NCBI GenBank assembly: GCA_963839525.1
Contig: CAWIVJ010000007.1
Coordinates: forward strand, 372,001 to 436,000
DNA length: 64,000 bases
Direction of reading: 5' to 3'
DNA from: CAWIVJ01 sp963839525
GTDB taxonomy: Bacteria > Cyanobacteriota > Vampirovibrionia > Gastranaerophilales > Gastranaerophilaceae
Below the pieces are notes generated by a model. The model did not search any database and was not told the DNA's origin. It saw nothing but the letters and a program-made list of their open reading frames with translations. Of the stretch, positions 60,282-64,000 are shown piece by piece. A program made the position numbers and the translations under genes. The number at the start of each line of letters is the position of its first letter. Position 1 is the stretch's first letter.

Positions 60282-60848
60282 CTAGGCTTCTACTTCTACT
60301 GTTGAAGCTGAACTGGAATCAGCTATCAGATTCACGAGGGTTGCAATTAAATCAGCATTACTGTCATCATTTTCACCAGTTGGTCCTGCTAATAAAGTTT
60401 GCAATAAATGTGTTGCATTAGAACCTGTATCATTTATGAATCTGCCAAGAGTCTCTTCTATAAGATAAGAATCAATATCCTCTATAGCAGAATCTGCGGT
60501 ACTTGATTCATCTGTTATTGAAATTCCACCTGTAACTGCAGAAAATAAAATATCATTATATTCTTCCATATCTTTAAAATTTATACTCTCAGAATCTTTC
60601 CCGGCAATATCATCCCAAGTTTTTTGCAATTCTCTTAATGCATCTAATTCCTTATTACTTACATCTACTAATCCGTCTTTGACATCTTCAACATAAGTAT
60701 CAAGCTGATCCCTTGTAATTATTTCGCCATCACCATCCATCTCAAGGGAAAGCATTTGAAACATATTTTCTGTAGTTAATCTGCTTACAGATTGAAATCT
60801 TTCATAACTTTGAATTAAATTTGAACTAAGACCGCTTATTGTTGTCAT
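60282..60848 (-). CDS. EF-hand-like acidic protein, paralogue 1
   Basis: The 188-aa acidic protein has DGDGEIITRDQLDTYVEDV at about residues 41-60, a loop with alternating acidic residues and a flanking helix, resembling one EF-hand. The rest is helical and acidic (LRELQKTWDDIAGK, EDIDSYLIEETLG) with a Ser/Ala-rich end (LIADSSSASTVEVEA). It has no signal peptide. The ATG at 60848 is set by AAGGAAG 9 nt upstream. The upstream-extended frame to 60872 has no ribosome site. It is a clear paralogue of the gene at 61101-61664. Confidence 0.7.
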   Translation of the reverse strand: MTTISGLSSNLIQSYERFQSVSRLTTENMFQMLSLEMDGDGEIITRDQLDTYVEDVKDGLVDVSNKELDALRELQKTWDDIAGKDSESINFKDMEEYNDILFSAVTGGISITDESSTADSAIEDIDSYLIEETLGRFINDTGSNATHLLQTLLAGPTGENDDSNADLIATLVNLIADSSSASTVEVEA

Positions 60849-61100
60849 ACATAACTTCCTTATCCTACTCATCTAAATTTTAACATCAATGCCGGGGAAA
60901 TCTTTAATTATCAGTTCTGAAATTGTTTCAGTACCGCAAAATCTTTAATTGATGCGATTTTGAAATAAACTCAACATAATGTTGGACATTTCCCTAATTT
61001 TTTCAGCACCACCATTAACTTTACCAGTTTAACTCTTTTTTAATTAGTTTTCAATCCTAAACTATTAATCTCAAAATTTTCTTTACAAAAGAAAATAGAT

Positions 61101-61664
61101 TTATATCTCAGTATCAACAGTTGACTTAGAAGAATTCGCCGCAATTAAATTAGTAACTGCAGCAATTAATTCGATATTCGAATCATTTTCATCTGAGCTG
61201 TTTGCAATTAATTCATTTAAATATGAAGCTAAATCCGATTCAGTAATTTCTTCTTTACTTGATAAATCAAGATAATCAACTAAATAGTCATAAATATCAT
61301 CTTCTGAAAAGGATTTTGAACCATCAATTTCTGTTGCTGTAAAGCTTCCGTTGACCGTTGCAAGTAAAAGAGCAGTATAATTCTTCATATCATCATAGAT
61401 TATACTGTCCTCGCCTTTCGATATTTTATCCCAATTTTTTTGAATTCTTTTTAATGCTAAAAGCCTGTTTTTATCAATTTTAATTAAACCTGAATCAGCT
61501 TTATCAATATAATCATCAAGTTGTTTTCTGGTAATAGTTTTACCGTCACCGCCCATTTCAAATGAAAGCCTTTTAAAAATTTCTTCGGGTGTTAACTTCG
61601 ATTTATCCTGAGATGTAAGATAGGCTTGCAAAAAACCGGGACTGATATTGTATATTTTTGTCAT
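61101..61664 (-). CDS. EF-hand-like acidic protein, paralogue 2
   Basis: The 187-aa protein aligns end to end with its neighbour. Shared blocks are the GGDGKTITRKQLDDYI segment, the LKRIQKNWDKI/LRELQKTWDDI helix, a short AVTNLIAANSSKSTVDTEI-type end, and the same length. The first loop position is Gly instead of Asp, so calcium binding may be weaker. AAGGAAG marks the start. The two genes are in tandem, separated by 252 bp, and both lack a terminator between them. The function is unknown. Confidence 0.7.
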   Translation of the reverse strand: MTKIYNISPGFLQAYLTSQDKSKLTPEEIFKRLSFEMGGDGKTITRKQLDDYIDKADSGLIKIDKNRLLALKRIQKNWDKISKGEDSIIYDDMKNYTALLLATVNGSFTATEIDGSKSFSEDDIYDYLVDYLDLSSKEEITESDLASYLNELIANSSDENDSNIELIAAVTNLIAANSSKSTVDTEI

Positions 61665-61741
61665 ATACTTAACTTCCTTGTTATAAATTTTATCCCTAAC
61701 TTTTCTATTTTAACTCTTTTTTTACTTTTCCTCAATCCTAA

Positions 61742-61864
61742 TTCTTTAAATCCGGTAATTTCTTTACAAAATCAGGTATAACGGGAGTTGGAGCAGGAAT
61801 AATTTTTTCCGGCTGTATATATTGTATTTTTGGTTGAGCCAGCCACTTAAAAGATTTTACCGAG
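61742..61864 (-). pseudogene. Second copy of the 3' end of the AsmA-like gene
   Basis: These 123 bp match 62665-62787 with 4 mismatches and no gap. The frame is retained, including the tail ending LPDLKN and its own stop (TAG, 61739-61741), but the rest of the gene is absent: the upstream side is replaced by a palindromic repeat. It is either a duplicated target end, a remnant of a lost tandem paralogue, or the outer boundary of an inserted cassette. Confidence 0.85.
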
Positions 61865-61925
61865 TTTGTAGGTTGGGGTTTCTACCCCAACGTTTTTGGA
61901 TTGTTGGGCTGAAAGCCCAACCTAC
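61864..61925. repeat. Palindromic repeat, copy A
   Basis: A two-hairpin element bounded by GTAGGTTGGG and CCCAACCTAC: hairpin one is GGTTGGGG-TTTCTA-CCCCAAC and hairpin two is GTTGGGCT-GAA-AGCCCAAC. It recurs at 62245-62310 in the same direction. It lies directly between the duplicated gene end and the XRE gene. Confidence 0.85.
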
Positions 61926-61939
61926 TTTCTTTCTAAAAT

Positions 61940-62167
61940 CTAAAAATTCAAATCAACAATTTCAGGCAGGGATAATCCTAAAGCATTTGCTAATTTTGCT
62001 ATGGTTTCCAAGTTAGGCATATTTTTACCGTTTTCGATTCCGCCCAATGTAGTTCTATGTAAATCAGCTATTTCTGCTAAATCTTCTTGAGAGATATCTC
62101 TTTTAATTCTCTCGATTTTAACTTTCTTGCCGAATTCTTTTGCCAATTTGTCTAAATTAATCATCAT
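61940..62167 (-). CDS. XRE-family helix-turn-helix regulator
   Basis: The 75-aa protein is essentially one HTH_3 domain: IKRDISQEDLAEIADLHRTTLGGIENGKNMPNLETIAKLANALGLSL. It is a Cro/CI-like repressor of the small plasmid or cassette type. It starts at ATG ATG (62162-62167); the first is taken. No Shine-Dalgarno is visible, and a TAAAAT lies 9 nt upstream. A 26-bp perfect palindrome 52 bp upstream is the likely operator. It is bracketed by two copies of the palindromic repeat. Confidence 0.92.
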   Translation of the reverse strand: MMINLDKLAKEFGKKVKIERIKRDISQEDLAEIADLHRTTLGGIENGKNMPNLETIAKLANALGLSLPEIVDLNF

Positions 62168-62218
62168 AACAATATTATTTTATCCTATTGACTAATTTTT
62201 TCTACAGTATATAATATT

Positions 62219-62244
62219 CGTATGATGAAATATTTCATCATACG
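62219..62244. promoter_or_regulatory. Perfect 26-bp palindrome, probable XRE operator
   Basis: CGTATGATGAAAT and its exact complement are joined without a spacer. It lies upstream of the XRE gene, next to a possible -10 (TATACT on the minus strand), and 100 bp before the divergent small gene, so it can control both. Confidence 0.65.
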
Positions 62245-62310
62245 GTCTGTGGGTTGGGGGTTTCTACCCCAACATTTTTGATTGTTGGGCTAAAAGCCCA
62301 ACCTACAAAC
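62245..62310. repeat. Palindromic repeat, copy B
   Basis: The same two-hairpin element as copy A, in the same orientation, with small differences (GTGGGTTGGGGG at the left, CCCAACCTACAAAC at the right). It touches the 26-bp palindrome. Confidence 0.85.
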
Positions 62311-62344
62311 TTAAAGATAGCAAATGAAAAACAACGGAGGCAAA

Positions 62345-62527
62345 ATGAACGAAGAAAGGCTGGAAAGAATTAATGAATTAACATTGAAGTTGGATTTAAA
62401 GATTAATTTTTTGTACAGTACTTTAAGAAATTTTTATGAAGGTGATTTGGATTGGATTTGTGTAAATCATGCTTTTGAAGAAATGTATTCATTATCTAAA
62501 GAAGTGAGAAGAATTTTGGGAGATTAA
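62345..62527 (+). CDS. Small helical protein of the cassette, unknown function
   Basis: A 60-aa protein, entirely helical (LERINELTLKLDLKINFLYSTLRNFYEGDLD, HAFEEMYSLSKEVRRIL), with one Trp and one Cys. I do not recognise it. GGAGG lies 5 nt before this ATG, which decides the start against an upstream in-frame ATG at 62324. It is divergent from the XRE gene across the operator-like palindrome, an arrangement like that of a regulator and its target. Confidence 0.65.
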   Translation: MNEERLERINELTLKLDLKINFLYSTLRNFYEGDLDWICVNHAFEEMYSLSKEVRRILGD

Positions 62528-62554
62528 ACTTTTTCGGATATAGTAGCACGTAGA

Positions 62555-62572
62555 GTGGGTTCCCTAACCCAC
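62555..62572. repeat. Short hairpin GTGGGTT-CCCT-AACCCAC
   Basis: A 7-bp perfect stem with the same GTGGGTT core as the palindromic repeats A and B. It stands between the small cassette gene and the AsmA-like gene and may be a truncated third copy or a terminator. Confidence 0.5.
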
Positions 62573-62660
62573 CATTTTTTGGATTGTTTTGGATTGATTC
62601 ACTTCGTTAGCAATGACGTTTTTATCCTGCAAGGGTAGATTTAAATCCCATCCTGACAAT

Positions 62661-64000
62661 TTAGTTCTTCAAATCCGGTAAATTCTTTACAAAATCAGGT
62701 ATAACTGGAGTTGGAGCAGGAATAATTTTTTCCGGCTGTATATGTTGTATTTTTGGTTGAGCCAGCCACTTAAAAGATTTTACCGAGCTTTGTTTTTGTA
62801 CGTCACCGTCAATTATTACTTTAAATTCTTTTGTTCCTAATCCTGTTTTTGGAGTTAGATAAGGAATTTGAGATATATCTTCATAATTTGGGTTTGTAGT
62901 AAACTTATTTGCAAAAAATTCTGTAATTTGACCTATCTGAGGAATATAGGAAGTAACTTTATTCACAGAAAACTCACCTATCGGTCCTAAAACACTTACG
63001 ATATCATCAGAAATTCTTCCCAATATTGTTAAACTGGCGGTATTATCCGGCAAATAATATCTGCCTGTTATATATAAACTCATTGAAGGTCCTGAAGTTT
63101 TAATCCAATCAATATTTGCCCAACCGTTTGATAAATTTACTTTACCCCTCATATATTTATAAACACCTGTATTTTTAACAGTAATTGCTTTTATAACTAA
63201 GTTTAAAGATCCTTTAAAAATATTATTTGAAAGAACATTCTGAGCATAAAGCAAATGCTCAAATTTTCCTAAAACACCCATTTTTCCGTTAGAGATTATA
63301 AAATTTGTATTTCCTTTTAAGCTTTCCGATATTTCATTTTTAGAATATCCCCTCATTGAAACTTTACCATCAAAATCAAGTTTCCCGTTAATATCGTCAT
63401 TTCTGCCTGTAAGAGCTGATATTGCAGGATTTGCACTTAAACCCCTTCCTTGCATATCAAAATTTGTTTTTTTATTTTTAAACTCATAGCTTATATTACC
63501 GCCTATTTTTCCCAAATAAGATTCTCCAAGCAGATTATCAAGATATAAAATTTTATTTTTTAAAGAAATATCCGAGGTAATATTACTTGAATTAATTCGG
63601 CCTGCTCTAAACTTATACACCTTACTGCTTCCATCTAAAATAGTTAAATTTAAATTAGTATTATTTGGTAAAGTTTTAATAATAGGAATTATTGAATTTA
63701 AGTTAATATTGCTTGCATTAAAATTAACATTTCTGGCTATAAGCCCTTTTGAAAAATCTTTATTTATTTTTGCAGTAAAATTCATAAAAGAATCTGCCAG
63801 TTGGAGCTGCTCACAATTAATATCTATATTCTTATCTACTTGTAAAGCAATATTTTTAAAAATCATTGACATTGAAGGAATATTTATTAAAGGAATCGTA
63901 AAACCTCCCTTAATCTCCGGCTTATTTAAACTTCCGTTTAAAGTCAAATTGCCTTTTAATATTATGTTAGATCCGGCATAACCTGAAATAGGTACTGAAA
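62661..64000 (-). CDS. AsmA-like / DUF3971 envelope protein (cut by window edge)
   Basis: The frame is open to the right edge, so this is the C-terminal 446 residues of a longer protein. It is beta-rich, with the AsmA_2-type motif SMRGYSKNEISESLKGNTNFIISNGKMG, then LYITGRYYLPDNTASLTILGRIS and a Pro-rich end (IPAPTPVIPDFVKNLPDLKN). AsmA/TamB-family proteins form elongated bridges between inner and outer membrane and move phospholipids. The region beyond the right edge should hold the N-terminal membrane anchor. Its last 123 bp are duplicated at 61742-61864. Confidence 0.75.
   Translation of the reverse strand, partial: SVPISGYAGSNIILKGNLTLNGSLNKPEIKGGFTIPLINIPSMSMIFKNIALQVDKNIDINCEQLQLADSFMNFTAKINKDFSKGLIARNVNFNASNINLNSIIPIIKTLPNNTNLNLTILDGSSKVYKFRAGRINSSNITSDISLKNKILYLDNLLGESYLGKIGGNISYEFKNKKTNFDMQGRGLSANPAISALTGRNDDINGKLDFDGKVSMRGYSKNEISESLKGNTNFIISNGKMGVLGKFEHLLYAQNVLSNNIFKGSLNLVIKAITVKNTGVYKYMRGKVNLSNGWANIDWIKTSGPSMSLYITGRYYLPDNTASLTILGRISDDIVSVLGPIGEFSVNKVTSYIPQIGQITEFFANKFTTNPNYEDISQIPYLTPKTGLGTKEFKVIIDGDVQKQSSVKSFKWLAQPKIQHIQPEKIIPAPTPVIPDFVKNLPDLKN
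62665..62787 (-). repeat. 3'-end repeat, intact-gene copy
   Basis: The 123-bp stretch that closes the AsmA-like gene. It is a direct repeat of 61742-61864 (4 mismatches, offset 923 bp), flanking the XRE cassette. Confidence 0.9.

Noticed and set aside
1..64000. tRNA and rRNA genes
   Set aside because: No T-loop GGTTCRA-type sequence in a plausible cloverleaf and no rRNA-like stretch was found by eye. A tRNAscan run would be decisive.

Overview
The window is AT-rich bacterial chromosome with dense genes on both strands, translated with the standard code (TGA acts as a stop). The proteins point to a non-photosynthetic, fermentative or anaerobic relative of the Cyanobacteria. The best guess is the Gastranaerophilales / Melainabacteria (Vampirovibrionia). 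The evidence is: a DUF561/Ycf23 protein at 9688-10446, which is otherwise typical of cyanobacteria and plastids; a heptameric GTGAACA tandem repeat at 9275-9309; an oxygen-sensitive class III ribonucleotide reductase (nrdDG); an outer membrane implied by LpxI, a porin-like protein and an AsmA-like protein; an SLH-domain protein; and seven or eight proteins with an N-terminal M-x-I...ISFKG-type leader. The placement is an inference, because no rRNA gene is present.

Layout. 1-4.5 kb: glycosyltransferase fragment, family 4 uracil-DNA glycosylase, secreted proteins, rhodanese, methyltransferase and lpxI. 4.5-9.7 kb: a gene remnant, a very Cys-rich SLH protein, rseP, comF and a heptamer repeat. 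9.7-18.7 kb: DUF561 protein, HtrA-like protease, small zinc ribbon, a Ser/Cys-repeat protein, leuS and several lineage-specific proteins. 18.9-26.6 kb: housekeeping genes (AI-2E family transporter, pyrF, ald, der-dnaA, hisG, mazG). 26.6-36.4 kb: HEAT-repeat protein, sensor kinase, winged-helix protein, a DUF262 protein without a nuclease domain, ftsH and a 768-aa membrane protein with an internal duplication. 36.5-44.6 kb: nrdDG, a probable unannotated structured RNA at about 39536-39784, murE, a class B penicillin-binding protein and rph. 44.6-54.6 kb: membrane protein, PHP phosphoesterase, gatB, SIS isomerase, dnaK, 2-hydroxyacid dehydrogenase, an unusual radical-SAM protein and a flavoprotein. 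54.9-64 kb: RHH regulator, a GC-rich palindromic element, response regulator, porin-like protein, Orn/Lys/Arg decarboxylase with an Fsr-type exporter, two EF-hand-like paralogues, and a small cassette (XRE regulator plus a 60-aa protein, bracketed by palindromic repeats) beside an AsmA-like gene whose last 123 bp are duplicated on the far side of the cassette.

How the genes fit together. Most are ordinary envelope, translation and nucleotide-metabolism genes. The accessory interest lies in four things: the ISFKG-leader proteins, the repeat-bracketed XRE cassette, perfect palindromes inside three normal-length coding genes, and the structured RNA upstream of nrdD. Many convergent gene pairs are separated by long, perfect, bidirectional terminator palindromes. 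Several genes lack a Shine-Dalgarno sequence and have TATAAT 6-7 nt before the start codon, which suggests leaderless mRNAs. No tRNA, rRNA, CRISPR array, prophage or intact transposase gene was found.
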